A DNA stretch of 64,000 nt from Podospora comata. Lineage: Eukaryota > Ascomycota > Sordariomycetes > Sordariales > Podosporaceae. Below are positions 1 through 12,117 of this stretch, piece after piece. The notes under the pieces were generated by a model, which saw only the letters and a program-made list of their open reading frames with translations, had not been told where the DNA came from and searched no databases. The position numbers were made by a program, and so were the translations under genes. The stretch covers positions 744,001 to 808,000 of the forward strand of contig CP071499.1 of assembly GCA_017354895.1 (NCBI GenBank), given 5' to 3'. Position 1 is the stretch's first letter. The number at the start of each line of letters is the position of its first letter.

Positions 1-923
1 TTTACAGTTTGCCCCACTTCATTCTCGGCGCCAAAGAACAGCCGATCCGGCAGGAAAACCCACGCGGAAAGTGGGGCCACTCTCCCGACTGCAAAACTTC
101 CAAAGCCTCTGGTCAAGAATTTTTGCAAAATCCATTCTCTTCCAGAAAACCACTTTTTGACGCAGCATCTGCTCTTCATGACATACGGAAGGGCACAAGA
201 TGTCTGTGATTAGAATATCATGCTAACTCGATAGTCACTTGCAGTATTGCCCACTCTTGGTATGTTCTTTCTTTTCCACAGTTTCTGCCCCCCAGGCATC
301 ACAACATTTTCATGATGATATAAACGCAAACTCACAGACCTGTTCTGAAATTTTACATGTTGAGAGCACGCTTTATTCAACTGACTCTATCCCCTTCCAT
401 CACAATATCATGTTGAGATCGTAGTTGCAAAACTCTTGCTAACTCCTCTCCAGAATCGATACCCGTTCCTGTTCATCACCAACCTTCTTTGTGCTTGCAA
501 GCTTATTTTAAGCGTCATGGCAAGCCGTCAAGGGTACCCGAGAGCCGAGTCTCTGGCTTTGTTCTCGCGGTTTCTATTGTCTCTAGACTAAAAATACACG
601 AGTTTTTCTCGACTACAATGCCATTCTTAGCCCACACCACCACCATGCCTTTGATGCTATAGTCTAGCAAGTTTCATGTCCTCGTCTTTGTGCCAGGTAT
701 AAGTCCTGTGTGTTGCTGTGCATATAATAGTCGACTACTTCCCCCAGACAACTCGATTGTATTCGCTTCATATCATTTGTTTCTCTCCATTCTTTTCGTA
801 TATTCAAGGGATCTCGAGGCGCAGCTTCTTGTGCTTTTCGAAATCCTCATCATCATCAACTAGAACACTCTCTCAAGTATTGCAGGCGATACTTTTCACA
901 CTCGTACCCCATCAACCACCAAA
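1..923. other. Intergenic / upstream region of the first gene
   Basis: No ORF here looks coding; the two small plus-strand frames (9-209 and 239-424) have no recognisable content. The right part is presumably promoter and 5' leader of the gene starting at 924: it is pyrimidine-rich, and a TATA-like GGTATAAG lies near 695-702. Nothing else is identifiable. Confidence 0.5.
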
Positions 924-2855
924 ATGGATACCACCCTCGGATCAGAGTATGGTCATGATGACCTCTTCTCCAATTACGTTGACGATGTCTATGACTCGAT
1001 CTACCCGGACTTGGACTCATCGGAGACCACATCTCAACCTACTCTCACACTCCCGGAGGTTGCCCAGAACCCTCCCACCACTGAAACTGCTCAGCGGAAC
1101 ACTTTCATCTTTGGTTCCGATAACAACACCATCATTCAAAACACTGCTCAGCAGGGGTGGAACTCTAACGCCATGAATTCTTTCTACGATATCTTTAGGG
1201 CTCCCTCCCCGGTTTCTGGTAACACCCGAGACCTCGTCACTGAAACCCCCGCAACTCAAAACCTCATGGGCCCTCAAAACAAGCCTCGAACCCTGTCGGA
1301 CAAGCTTCGCCAGGGCAAGAAGATCATTCTCAGCTGCAGGAACGACGGAAAGGTCAAGAACGAGGACCCTGCCGACATCTACGAGAAGCCCCCCACTGTT
1401 CAAGCCTGGGGCCCTCTTATCAAGCACGCTAGGGTTACTGAACATCTCTTTGAGTACTGCAGGTATTACGTCGAGTTGAATCCGGCCAAGCGATTCACAC
1501 AGGATGAACTCATCCTCTTCATGAAGGGTACTGAATGCCCCAACCCGGAGAGAAAACTCACCCTTTGGATCCAGAACTCACCTTCTCAGGTCAACGGCCG
1601 GTACGCCATGGGCGGTAACTCCGCCAAGTGCCGGTATAAGCATTGCCCCGGTAAGTTCACCATCTGGAAGGGTTTTCTCCGAATTGCCTTTGATGAGTTC
1701 TCCGACAAGACCGGTCTCCATCTCGATCCCTTTCACAATGCAGGCTACATGCATCTTCACTGCTTTGAAAAGATTTTTGATCTTGCCTACCTTATTCACT
1801 ACGGCGCTGCCCAGCATGGATTTCAAATCAAGCCCGATGTGCGGACCTTCCCCATCGAGTCCAGAAATCCCATGTCTCTACTCCGCGATCACCCGCAGAT
1901 GTTCAATGCCTACTATCAATGGCTGCGGGACAACAAGCAGCGCTGTGATCTACTCTTTATGGCACAGGCTGGCCATGACGGCTTCCATATCCCTAGCCCA
2001 CCTTCTCACCACACTACCCTCGGGTACAAGCTCACCATGTACCACCTTTCCCATGAGGTATCGCACAGGGTGAATATGCGTGAGAACCGCGGTGGTGCAC
2101 ACATTGGTATTCACAAGGGTAACCTGGAACGTTTCATGCACATCAAAGCCAAGATGCGGGATGGAAAAAACAACCTCAACAAGCGGCGGTCCCGTGATGA
2201 TGACAAGGAGGAGGAGGAAGGCGACACTCAGCATAGCATTACTTACAACCCTAGGCCTACCAAGAGGCCTAGGGGCCGCAAGGTTGCTTCCATCGACACC
2301 TCCGTCGACTCTACTCCTACTCCGGTCAACATCCCCTTCAACACTAACCTCAACACCAACCCCATTGTCATGGGTAACTTCGATTACCAGATCTCTGACT
2401 TCAACATGATGGGGATGGAGATGGGGATGGGGAATCTCACCGGCTTCCCGCTCAACTCCAACGCCAACCCGGTCATTACCAACCCACAGCAGCGCATCCT
2501 TCCTACCACCACAATTTCCCCCACCACCCTCCAATCCCCCGGACCTCGCACGCGCCTTAGAAGCCGTGAGATGTCCACCTCCCTCGTCGGCTTCCTCAAC
2601 ACCCACCCCAATCTCACCCTTACTCAAGCCCAGGAGATCGGTGCGGCTATCGCCGACGAGCCCTCTTACATCCAGAACAATATCCTCTCGGCTGTTCAGC
2701 CTGAGACGGCCAACACCCTCCTGCGGGATGGGATTGTCCCGGAGGTGGAGAGCAAGATCAAGAAGCTGAATAAAAGGCAGCTGAAGGATCTGGAGAGGGT
2801 GATTGAGAGGATTGAGAAGAATGGAAATATGACGAGGGCTTCGAGTATGTGGTAG
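924..2855 (+). CDS. Conserved fungal protein of unknown function, 643 aa
   Basis: Single uninterrupted frame starting at ATG 924 (AAAATGG context). I do not recognise a named domain. The N-terminal ~130 residues are acidic and low complexity. A compact, conserved-looking core spans about residues 145-380, with short motifs such as ECPNPERKLTLWIQN, SAKCRYKHCPGKFTIWKG and DPFHNAGYMHLHCFEKIFDL. Paired Cys and His residues there could bind metal, but this is not a known finger. I recall similar cores in Pezizomycotina proteins annotated only as hypothetical. After the core come a basic stretch near residues 425-455 (KRRSRDDDKEEEE, then a Lys/Arg-Pro cluster that could be a nuclear signal), a Met/Asn-rich linker, and a charged C-terminal helix. 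The final ~150 bp are G-rich on the coding strand. Function is not inferable from the sequence. Confidence 0.9.
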   Translation: MDTTLGSEYGHDDLFSNYVDDVYDSIYPDLDSSETTSQPTLTLPEVAQNPPTTETAQRNTFIFGSDNNTIIQNTAQQGWNSNAMNSFYDIFRAPSPVSGNTRDLVTETPATQNLMGPQNKPRTLSDKLRQGKKIILSCRNDGKVKNEDPADIYEKPPTVQAWGPLIKHARVTEHLFEYCRYYVELNPAKRFTQDELILFMKGTECPNPERKLTLWIQNSPSQVNGRYAMGGNSAKCRYKHCPGKFTIWKGFLRIAFDEFSDKTGLHLDPFHNAGYMHLHCFEKIFDLAYLIHYGAAQHGFQIKPDVRTFPIESRNPMSLLRDHPQMFNAYYQWLRDNKQRCDLLFMAQAGHDGFHIPSPPSHHTTLGYKLTMYHLSHEVSHRVNMRENRGGAHIGIHKGNLERFMHIKAKMRDGKNNLNKRRSRDDDKEEEEGDTQHSITYNPRPTKRPRGRKVASIDTSVDSTPTPVNIPFNTNLNTNPIVMGNFDYQISDFNMMGMEMGMGNLTGFPLNSNANPVITNPQQRILPTTTISPTTLQSPGPRTRLRSREMSTSLVGFLNTHPNLTLTQAQEIGAAIADEPSYIQNNILSAVQPETANTLLRDGIVPEVESKIKKLNKRQLKDLERVIERIEKNGNMTRASSMW

Positions 2856-5081
2856 TTCCACATCTCTTATTCCATCTTCTTTCCTCATTTTTTCTCACAC
2901 AAACCTCTCTTTCGTCGTTGTACTCTCAATGGGTTGTGGTAGGTTGTAGATCGTAGACACAGACGAAAAATATGGCCACGTAAACGTAGAAAAAAACGGA
3001 TACGGATATATATACATAATGGTATTGGGAAATAATAATGTTTAATAATCTTTTATAATTTTGTTCAGAGAACTGCTCATGTGGAAATGTGAATTAACTT
3101 GCCGTCCCCTTGCCCTTGAAGTTAGGACATTTGATGATAGAGTGTACTACTTACTTACTGTCTTACCTACCTACCTACGGCCAGCTGTGTAGCTCGAGAT
3201 GAAGCGGCATATTCGTGGTCCCTGGTTTCATGTGAGGCTAAGGGTGCCAGCCAGTACACACTCACACAACACCACTCGGTGAGCTTGATATGCCGTGACT
3301 TCCCCACACAATCAACCCCTCAGTAGTCATGACACCCATTGGGGTTTTTTTGGTCAAATATTGTCAGATTGTTCGGGGAACACTGGTTCGATCATGTTGG
3401 ACAATCCGAATGGGTCGACATATTCGCTGTCTGGAGAAGAAGGCTGGACAAATCGGAGATCCCACTGCTTGACTCTGATCGATGCCCCCTGTTTTTACAT
3501 TGTAGATAATGCAAAATATGAGGGAGGCCATATCGCACTATTGAATGTTGCCTTGGCCGGTGAGAGCGAGAAGCCTCTCGTTGATCGGGGGTGCGCATGT
3601 TGGCGTCACAATTTGCTTGGATGGGATGTTGACAAACTCGGTCACATGCAGACTGGGTATCTATCTACCTAGCCAAGGTGTAAAAATGTATCACAGATAA
3701 TATCGCAACTTTCACCTCGATCGAGTGGCATGGGTTGCACCAGGAGAACGAGATGTGGGCGGTTGAATGAATGCAGAGGACCCGCCGCCTTGCATCGGGA
3801 ATGCAGGCCCCCCAACCCTCTCCCACCAACGGCATCCCCGAAGACAACCAACCCCCCGCCATGCCATACACACCCCGGGCCTTCCATTCAACGTCACCAC
3901 CACCGATCGAGCTCCCCCGGAATCTTCCAACGTCGTCCTCCAAGGCGCTAGTCGACGATAACGACACCCCTGAAACCTGGATACACATTCGGATTCGTAA
4001 GGCGAAACGGGACACGGATTATAAGATCAAGCCCTAAATTCCCGGCTGCCACTAGCTCCCGCCCCTCGTCCTGCCTGGACCGAAAGCCAAGTTTGCGCAA
4101 CAATGGAGGAGCATAGGGAAACTTTGTTGCCTTGCCAGAGCGGCCTCGCCGGCAGGTGAAAGAACTTAGGAACCCTCCTCTTCCCACCGGGGCGCGCTGA
4201 ATACCTGCGGTAGGGTAGGTACCAATTGGGAAGTCCCATCCCGTTTTCTATAATAGTCCGATGGACCTCTCTCTCCTCTTACAATTAATCATCTTGGACT
4301 CTACACCTCATTCTCGATCAACACTCAAACTCGCCCGCCCCCATTGCAGCAATACCTACCGTCGTGCCGCCGTCGAGCATTTGGACCTACTACTGCAGGG
4401 GAACGGCAGAGGCCAGCCCCAAAAGAAACGTCTGCGGTTTGGGAACAAGCGGCCTGTTCCTCAAAAAAGCCACGACACTGGAACGGCGCCATTCGAGAAA
4501 AGCCTCTCTGCCTGCGCTTCAACATAAAACGGTCCCTCGCCTTCCACGGCCAATTCATTTTCCCTAGAAGACTTCCCTTGTCTTGTCCGATATACAAGCT
4601 ACAAGTTCAGGGGTTAAGAAAAGGGTATTGTCTTACCCACCGGGTTCAGCTCTCCAAAAACCCACCCGAGACCCAACCTACCTTACAGCAGCACCATCTC
4701 ACCGGACCCGGCTTCCTGCATTGCAGCAGGGAATCCCGCATCACCTTTTCCCACCCCCCAACCACCTTACGGTATCATCCTATCGCATCGCATCGCCACC
4801 AGCAGCAGCACACACGCTCAGCGAACAAACGGTCGCGGAATTCCCGATTGCTACACACAATCTATCTGCTGGTTCCTCGCAATCTGGATCCTGGGATTCA
4901 CAGGCCAGGCAGGCTGGCAAAAGCCACTCGCACTGCGACCTACCCTTCTCTGATCTCTATCTACACACGCCCACCAACCCGCCGCATAAACACCAGAGAG
5001 GTATCCGATCTCCCGACCTGAATCATTGTCGTATCTTCCAGGTTCCTTCTTACCACACAGCGTGCCAGCAAAGCCGAGCTG
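2856..5081. other. Intergenic region and leader of the phosphodiesterase gene
   Basis: About 2.2 kb with many short overlapping ORFs in all frames and no recognisable product. The first ~250 bp is AT-rich and should hold the 3' end of the upstream gene. From about 4,260 the plus strand becomes C- and CT-rich, typical of a fungal promoter and long 5' untranslated region before the ATG at 5082. The 125-codon frame at 3295-3672 shows no domain or coding signature. Confidence 0.5.
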
Positions 5082-7828
5082 ATGGGGGGCGGAGGAGGAA
5101 CTGAGGTCGCAAATGGGGAGGAGGCTGTTGTTTCTGCCACGCACAACAACACCAATGCTGGAGGTGATGCAGCACAGCAACAACAACAACCTGCGCTGCA
5201 TGTCATTGTTCTTGTGAGTTGGTTATTCCTATTGTCTTCATCATCATATCTGGAGCTTTCTCTTGGGTCTTCCTTTTCCTTCAGTTTGTTTTTGGTTTAT
5301 TATTTTTATACTCATCTTTCCCTCACCAATGTCTTGGCCGATCTTACCTCCGGTTGCCGGTCGTCAACCTTGTCCAGCTTCGGGGGGGGTCCACTGAAGG
5401 AAGTTCAGCTCCACACGATTAAACTGGCTGGACCCCACCAACATCCAGCCCACCAAGACCGCCTGCCCCTCCCCCTCCCTCTCTGAAGGGTAAATCTCAT
5501 GCACCTACCCGCGACCCCCTCCCCGTCCAGGGCAGTCTCTGTTCTCGAACAAGCCAACAAAGACCACGGAGAGAACAAAGCCACAGGCACAGATGTTGTT
5601 GTCTGGTTCAGTCTGTGTTGCGTCATGGAACACCCCATGACTCTTGGGCCAGTGACAAAGAATGCTTTGTCGTTCCATCTTACCTCGCTGATCCAGCTTG
5701 GTCTCAGCGCGGTGGTGGCTTGCTCGATTCCACTCTGTCGGGTCGCTGGGGTTGTTGGGCCATGAAAGACATGTTGCGGCCTCTAGACTGGTCTTTTTTT
5801 CTTCTTTTTTTTTTCTACGTCTTCTATACTGTTTACTTTTTGGTCTCCCATGCTTGTGCAAATGTAAATAATAGCTAATATGTGTTTTGTACGTAGGGCT
5901 CGGGAGGCGGGCCGTTCGAAAATAATGTCACCTCGTTCTTAGTACGGTCTGTCTCGTCAAAATGGGGCAGGAGTTCGGTTGTTGCTTTTGATGCTGGTGT
6001 TCATCTGGGGGCTATCGCGAAGATATTGGAGGACACCCAACCAATGACGTTGACACAGGAGTCGCTTCCACATACTCTGACTACCGGTCCTTTTGCCGGA
6101 CTCGAGATCAATAATGTCAGCCCCAAGGCGAACGCCCTTGATATTGTGCAGGACTTGGTCGAGACCTATGTCATCAGCCACCCGCACCTGGACCACATTG
6201 CTGGTTTGGTCATCAACACTGCTGGCATGCGCCGACCCAAGAGGCTAGCCGGTCTTCCAGTGACGATAGAGGGGTTCAAGAAACACATTTTCAACAATAT
6301 CATCTGGCCAAATTTGAGCGACGAGAACAATGGCCACGGGCTGATTACTTACATGAGGCTGGTGGAGGGTGGCTCTCCAGCTCTCGGGGAGGGGGACACC
6401 AGAGGCTATCTCGAGATAGGGGATGGCCTAGCCATCAAAGTCTTCAGCGTCAGCCACGGCCACTGTGTAGAGAAACACAGCCACCGAGGCAGCACAACCA
6501 GCATGCGACACGGCAGCTTCGACGCCTCTTCCCTCGGCCCGGCGTCGTTCGATCTCAGAGGTAGCATGTCCGGCCGCCGCTCCCCCAGCAGGTCAATAGC
6601 CCTAGGCCTCAACCACCCCGGCACGAGCATCTCCCTCCCCCCATTCATCCAGCTCCAACAACAAGAACGCGCCCAATCAGTCGCCCCCGGCCGAACCTCT
6701 TCCCTGTCTGACCGACTTCCCCTCGAAGAATCCTACTGCGTCTACGACAGCTCGGCCTACTTCTTCCAGCACGTCCCCACCGGAAGGGAAATCCTCATGT
6801 TTGGCGACGTCGAGCCCGACAGCGAAAGCCTCACGCCCCGCAACCTATTCGTCTGGCAGATTGCCGCGCCCAAGATCGCGGCGGGGAAATTAACAGCCAT
6901 TTTTATCGAGTGCAGTTATGACAACTCTGTCACCCGGGACAGGTTATACGGCCACCTGGCACCGAGATATCTCGCCGAAGAAATGACGGCTCTGGCAAAG
7001 GAGGTTTTGGCAGCGAAAAACGCGCCCCCTGCACCACCACCACCACCGCAGACATACCCTTCTTCTCGAAGACCAAGCCATGCTTCTGTCATGCCTAAAT
7101 CCCGAAGGGCAAGCCACACGGAGAATGTGCTCTATCCTCAGAGCAGAAGGGGTAGCATAACCAGTGCCCCGGCTGCCGACAACAAAAAACGGAAGAGGGA
7201 AGCCGGTGGTGTTTCGGGATTGGAAGATGGGGCGAGCATACAGCTGTCCAAAAGAAAAAGTACACCCCAGCCGCAGGTCAAAACGGAGGGGACGGGGGCG
7301 GGGAATACAAAGCAGCCGGAAAAGGAGGACCATCCCATATCACCGAGGACGGTGCAGCCTAATCGTCGGGCTGTAGATGGCACCGTTCCACAAGATTACT
7401 TTTTGCAGGGTGGGAATAATCAGGGGGGTGGAAACCAACCACCTACACCGCACCTGGCGACCCCAACGGGGGAGTTGAGCTTGTCGGACGTCGAACCTGC
7501 TGGTGTCCGCCCCCCCCAGGAAGATGTCAACATGCAGGAGGGCCCGGCGACGCCGCTGAGCAACGACCCCCATACTACGCTGGCCGAGTCGGTAGAAGGA
7601 GATGGCGACGACGAAAACCAAGACAAGGAGATGATGGAAGAGGAGAATGAGCTGAGAGGGCTGTTGAGGGGGTTGAAGGTGGTGATTATACATGTCAAGG
7701 ACAAGTTGGGGGAGGACGGGGTGGAGGCGAGGGAGGTTATACAAGAGGAACTGAGGGAGGTGGAGAGGGGGTTGGGGTTGGGGTGTGAGTTTGTTGTCTG
7801 TAGGCAGGGGGATAGTTTGTTTTTATAG
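5082..7828 (+). CDS. pde1: Low-affinity 3',5'-cyclic-nucleotide phosphodiesterase (class II), 687 aa
   Basis: Class II phosphodiesterases hydrolyse cAMP to 5'-AMP with a metallo-beta-lactamase-like fold and limit cAMP/PKA signalling. Two exons: 5082-5213 and 5897-7828. The intron (683 bp, GTGAGT...GTAG) splits the first conserved block: exon 1 ends ALHVIVL and exon 2 opens GSGGGPFENNVTSFLVRS, the family's N-terminal strand. The class II signature HPHLDHIAG follows at about residues 139-147, and SYDNSVTRDRLYGHLAPRYL is a later family block. Two long disordered inserts (a Ser/Arg-rich segment in the middle and a long Pro/Lys-rich segment near residues 380-610) make it larger than yeast Pde1. 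The start at 5082 is the ATG that keeps exon 1 in frame; residues 1-36 are Gly/Gln-rich. The last ~350 bp are G-rich. Identification is firm; the exact first Met is less so. Confidence 0.92.
5214..5896 (+). other. Long intron of the phosphodiesterase gene
   Basis: Donor GTGAGT at 5214, acceptor GTACGTAG ending at 5896. At 683 bp it is several times longer than the other introns in this window (51-264 bp). It contains pyrimidine tracts (a T-rich run near 5,795-5,818) and small ORFs but no recognisable RNA or protein. Confidence 0.75.
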
Positions 7829-8503
7829 GTATGATGTGATGATATGTATGAGGGATGAATGGTACTGATGGGTTTGATTATAATGGCAAATCATGATGGA
7901 ATTTTGCAAACGTAAAGATGTATTACGGGATATGTGGTGATGATCCGGGTGAGCGGGGGATCATCACTGTGTCTGCTTGCGCTTCCCTCCTCTTGGCAAT
8001 TTTACATGATACCCATTCTTCATTGGGTTTTGGAGGTTTCAATCGGGAGGGGAGGAGGGTAGGTTACTTTGTGCAATATTGTACAACATTGTTTTCAACA
8101 CGTCTTTCCACGTTATAATGCAAAATGGGATTGAAGTAAATATAAATAATATACTAGGTATATATAAATAAAGTAGGTAGGCACTAAATAGCCAAAGGTA
8201 ACCAACCTCTTCCCCCCACCGAATATGTCAGATGATGATGATGATGATAATGATGATGATGAGGAGGAGGATAATAATATGACTAAAAAACAATGCTTTG
8301 TTCCGCCCCTGTTTTGTGCCGTCCGTTGACCCCAACCAATCCTAACCTCCCTTGTTTGTTTATCTTGTGTAAATCACAAAAGATCTCGACAATATAAATA
8401 ACCTCCCGAAACGCCTTTGCAATGGTATAATCCCCCCTCTTCCCTTTCCCCCAACCTTATTACTTTTGATATTCCCTTATCCCGCCGGGTTCCAAATCCA
8501 AAA
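7829..8503. other. Convergent intergenic region
   Basis: Lies between the 3' ends of the phosphodiesterase gene (+) and the membrane-protein gene (-). It is AT-rich in the middle (about 8,110-8,180), as expected for transcript 3' ends. A trinucleotide tract sits at 8231-8278. The small ORFs here show no coding character. Confidence 0.6.
8231..8278 (+). repeat. GAT/GAG/ATA trinucleotide tract
   Basis: Imperfect trinucleotide microsatellite: GAT units, then GAG units, then ATA units. It lies between two convergent genes and has no coding role that I can see. Confidence 0.85.
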
Positions 8504-10729
8504 TTACCTACCTTCTGCTGTCCCCTCCCCCTTTTCCATCTCCATCTCCCTCCTCCTCTTCTCCCTCGCCTTCGCCTTCTGCTCCATAAACAACCTCATG
8601 TCCGCATCCGAAAACAAATCCGCCGAAATCAGCACCTTCTGCTCCGCCACCACCATCCCCGCCCCCGCCCCCGCCCCCGCCCCCCTCCTCCCAGATGAAG
8701 AGTCCTGCTGTTGCACGCTGTAGACCTGGAACGGCAGCTGGGGTGCCTCGCCCGGGAGCTCAACCTGCGTCATGGGGTGAAATTCGGGGTAGTACCCGTC
8801 CTTTGTGGGGGGTAGTTCCGCTCCGGCTTGGGGTTCGGGCATGTTGCGGATGGCTCCCTTGGTCATGGCTTCGAACTCGATCTGGGAGGCATAAGGGGGG
8901 AGGCCGCCTACGGGTGAGGAGGCGCCGAGGAGGGGGGATTCGTCCCAGGAGAATTGGCGTTCGTGGTGGTGGTGGTGGTGGTAATCGTTTCGGTCGTGGT
9001 TTTGTTCTGATACCTCGGCGATCGCCGGGACTTGGTAGGGGGGCTGCTGTTCTGGGTAGTTTGGTTCGTGGTAGGTTTGCTCTTGGTAGCGGCGGTTGAT
9101 CATGGTGTCGTCTGGGGGGACGGTGGGGGAGACCACTTGTGGGGTTGGTGTTACTCGGTTGGGACCATAAGATGTGACGACGTTGGGCGACACAGTATGT
9201 CGCGGTGGGGAGGGGTGCGGATGTGGTAGTTGTTCGGGTATTGATGATGGCCTGGATGGGACTGCTGCTGGTGCCGGGGCCGGGATGCTGTAGCCCGTGT
9301 AATCGGGATATTCTGGGAAATCAGGCACGATCGGCATTATTGGTACCACCGGGACGGCTGCTATGCTGTCTGGTGAGCTGTGGGGAGAGGTCCTCCTCTC
9401 TAGTTCTATTACTCGCGGTGTAGGTCGTGGTAATGTTGGGGTGACGGGGTTAGGGCCGTATGAGATGACCGGGGGGATGGCTGTGTTGTGTTGTGATTTC
9501 AGACGAGCAGCGGCGAGTTCATCTGCCTCCATGCTTCGTTCCTGCGGCGGCGACCAGTAGCTGTTTTGGTGGGGTGCTGTTGGCGAGTGATGGCCGTTTA
9601 TTGGTGAGTGAGAGTGGCTGGTGAGAGAATGTAGCGAGCGAACATCTTCGTATCCCATCGACCCCGGAAACCCATCGTAGACCGGCTGTATGGGAAACAG
9701 TGCCTCTTCGTCCGACCTTGCCGACACTATCGAGGGCGCGCCAGGACTGCGCTTCTCCGGTTTCCTCCCCTTGCCACGTTCATGATCCATGATGGCACCG
9801 AGGTGATCGGCATCCTGGCCTCGGCGACGGCGCCTGAAGAATACCATGGCGATAACGGCGACAATGGCGACGCAGATAAGGCTGATGCCAATGCCGATAC
9901 CAGCTTTGGCTCCAGAGCTGAGACTGTCTCCCCCGGCCTGGGGTTCCGAAGGCTCTGAGACGACGGTTGTGGGGGCCGTCGAGGTTATTTCTGCTCGAAG
10001 CTGCAGATGTTTCTGCCGGCGGGTCGTTGTAGTTGTCCGTTTCGGCGCGGCGGGTACGGGTACTGGCGTCGATATCGAGACTATCGGCGAAGTGCCGGTC
10101 GCTGGGCGCTGATTCGTCAAGACCACAAACCTATCGCTAACGTCTCCACAATCCCCAGACTCTGAGGTGAGCTCGAACCAGCAGGGAGCGTTAATGGAGG
10201 AGAAGTTCAGTTGAAGGCGAGCGGAGCCGTTGAACGGGCTGGCATGGCGGGTGCTGAGCTCTGAAGGGGTGGTACAAATATCACATCAGTCAGCAACCTG
10301 GCAGTGGTGACAGCGGGCGTGCAGAAGGGGGCAAGCCACTATCGAGAAGTAGGGGGGAAGTGCTGTGCTTGGCACCTCAGCCCGAGAGAGAGAGAGAAAG
10401 GAAGTGGTGGGGTGAGAGACTCGAAAGGAGATGGAAGTGGAAAGAAACAACTGACTCTGGACGGCTGCTTTGCCGTCTTGACCTGCACACCAACACGACA
10501 GAGTGGGATTGGCAAGGGTGGACCGGTACGAGACGGTCAGGATGTCGAGATGGTAGAAGAAGTCGAGGTTCTTGGGAAAGAGAAAGTCGGCTCCGCACTT
10601 GTTCGTGGTCGTTGCGGAAGCGGGTGCGCTTGCGACGGCGCCGCCGCCAGGTCCAGAAGCTGCTGTCAGCAGACTCGAGCTTCTCGTTAAGATGGTGTCC
10701 GCCGTCGCCGTCGCCGTCGCCATCGCCAT
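8504..10729 (-). CDS. Single-pass transmembrane protein with small ectodomain and long disordered tail, 676 aa
   Basis: Two exons on the minus strand: 10729-10456 and 10260-8504, with a 195-bp intron (GTCAGT...TTCAG). The frame upstream of 10729 is open but has no ATG, so translation should start at 10729. Residues ~40-145 form an ectodomain: NKCGADFLFPKNLDFFYHLD, then SPFNGSARLQLNFSSINAPCWFEL across the splice junction (broken here: SPFNGSARL then QLNFSSINAPC), with Cys residues likely disulphide-bonded. This resembles ectodomains of fungal hypothetical membrane proteins I have seen, without a named function. A Thr/Arg linker follows, then one transmembrane helix (about residues 210-233, Gly/Ile/Val/Ala-rich) and a basic stop-transfer RRRRR. 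The tail is Pro/Ser-rich with a His run near HHHHHH and a Gly-Ala repeat encoded by the C-rich tract at 8659-8684. No signal peptide is seen, so a type III topology is likely. Confidence 0.8.
8659..8684 (-). repeat. CCCCCG hexanucleotide tract inside a gene
   Basis: Four or so tandem GCCCCC units on the plus strand, read on the minus strand as alternating Gly-Ala codons in the cytoplasmic tail of the membrane protein. Hexamer units keep the reading frame, so length change here is tolerated. Confidence 0.85.
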
Positions 10730-12117
10730 CACGGCCGAGGAGCCAGGAAGGAGAGGCGAGATTATGGTTTCAAAAGACACATTTGCAACAGGATCACGCA
10801 AATAGCAGCAAACAAACACTTTGGTGGAGAGAGTGACGCCCAAAAGAGACACAAGAATCAGAGGAATACCCGACAAAAGAAGAAGGACAGGGGAGGGGTG
10901 CTGTGGTCTGGGTGGTCGGTGTTCTGAAGGGAAGGAAAGCCGGTTGACAGGCCGTTGACGGGCTGAAGAACAGCGGGATGGGATTGGATGGCAGCAGCCA
11001 GGACCGCCCCCAATCTCTCGGGACCCCGTCCGGCTGCCCTACGAAGCACAGAAGACCATCGCGATGCCACCCTAGCGGGCTGTTGGTACTTGGTCTTCGG
11101 TCTTGGTTCTCTTGCTTGTTTCTGCGGCAGTTCCTTGAAGACAAATGCTGCGCGCCGCCATCTCGCTTGCCCTGCCCACTGTGACTCCGTGTTCGTTGCA
11201 GTGTTGATGCGCCCAAGATGCCCCAACCAGTCAAGACGCTGCCCGGCGCCCAGCCTTTGGAGAGACAAGTGTATCAGCCCCGACCCGCGTCTCGTCTCAT
11301 CTCGTCCTGGTGAGGTCTGCCAGGGCCTCCGAATGGTAGGGTGACTCTTGGGGCGAGGCTCTGTGCCGGCTACTTGCATGCCACAGTGTTACAACTTCGT
11401 GATGGCGAGGCTTTCTTGCTCTGCATGTCTTGCTGTCTCTCCACAGCCAGCTCGTGAGAACTGTATGCCCATCATATCATAGAAAAGTGAGACCGAGAGA
11501 TGCTGCCGTACCTTGTCTGACAGAATCTGTAAGTGAGGGTGCCAACAAAAGCCAACGCGCGCTTCTCGCTTCGCCCTGAGCCATATTTAGCTTAACGGTT
11601 CTCCACCGACGCTCGCGTGGGGCGCATAGCGTCCAACCGGGACAAGGGTGATTGGATGGTTGAGCGCGTGGGATTTCAGCTGAATGATCGAAACCTCAAA
11701 CAGTCTCCCCGAGAGGAGAAGATATGCGCATGGCTTGATGATTCCATCACAGCACCTGGAGCCAGGAGGCATGGCAAATTCCTGGTCCGAAGGCCGCGCC
11801 CATGGCCGGGGCAGCCCGCTCCGTGCGGGTCCTCCCAGAATCTTCGCTGTCGTACAAAATGGATGATGAATGGACTGCCGAAAACATCAGACATCTTCCT
11901 GCAAGAACAAAACGTGGTCAGCTTATTCCGGGCACCTGACGTCAATTGGTTCCCGACTTTTTCTTTGAGATCTGACACGGTCAGCCCTATAGCTGCTGCC
12001 ATCCGGCCCACTTCTTGTTGTCTAGCGTCCGGGGCATTCAGTATTGCCAGGAGTATTGCCAGGTCTACACATGGCTGGCTGATGACAAAGAGTCCGTAGT
12101 TGTAGACATATACATCC
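10730..12117. other. Intergenic region between divergent genes
   Basis: Upstream region of the membrane-protein gene (-) and of the flavin-reductase-like gene (+). Many overlapping ORFs of 60-190 codons occur on both strands, none with a recognisable family. I see no RNA gene or repeat. Confidence 0.5.

Noticed and set aside
1950-2888. 312-codon minus-strand ORF opposite the first gene
   Set aside because: Shadow of a clear plus-strand gene with conserved motifs; the antisense product has no recognisable feature.
3295-3672. 125-codon plus-strand ORF
   Set aside because: No domain, no conserved motif, no codon bias or partner exon; length is within chance for this composition.
10730-10876. 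Signal-peptide-like N-terminus for the membrane protein starting at 10876
   Set aside because: The codon at 10876 is TTG and no ATG occurs in frame before 10729, so the hydrophobic stretch is probably untranslated.
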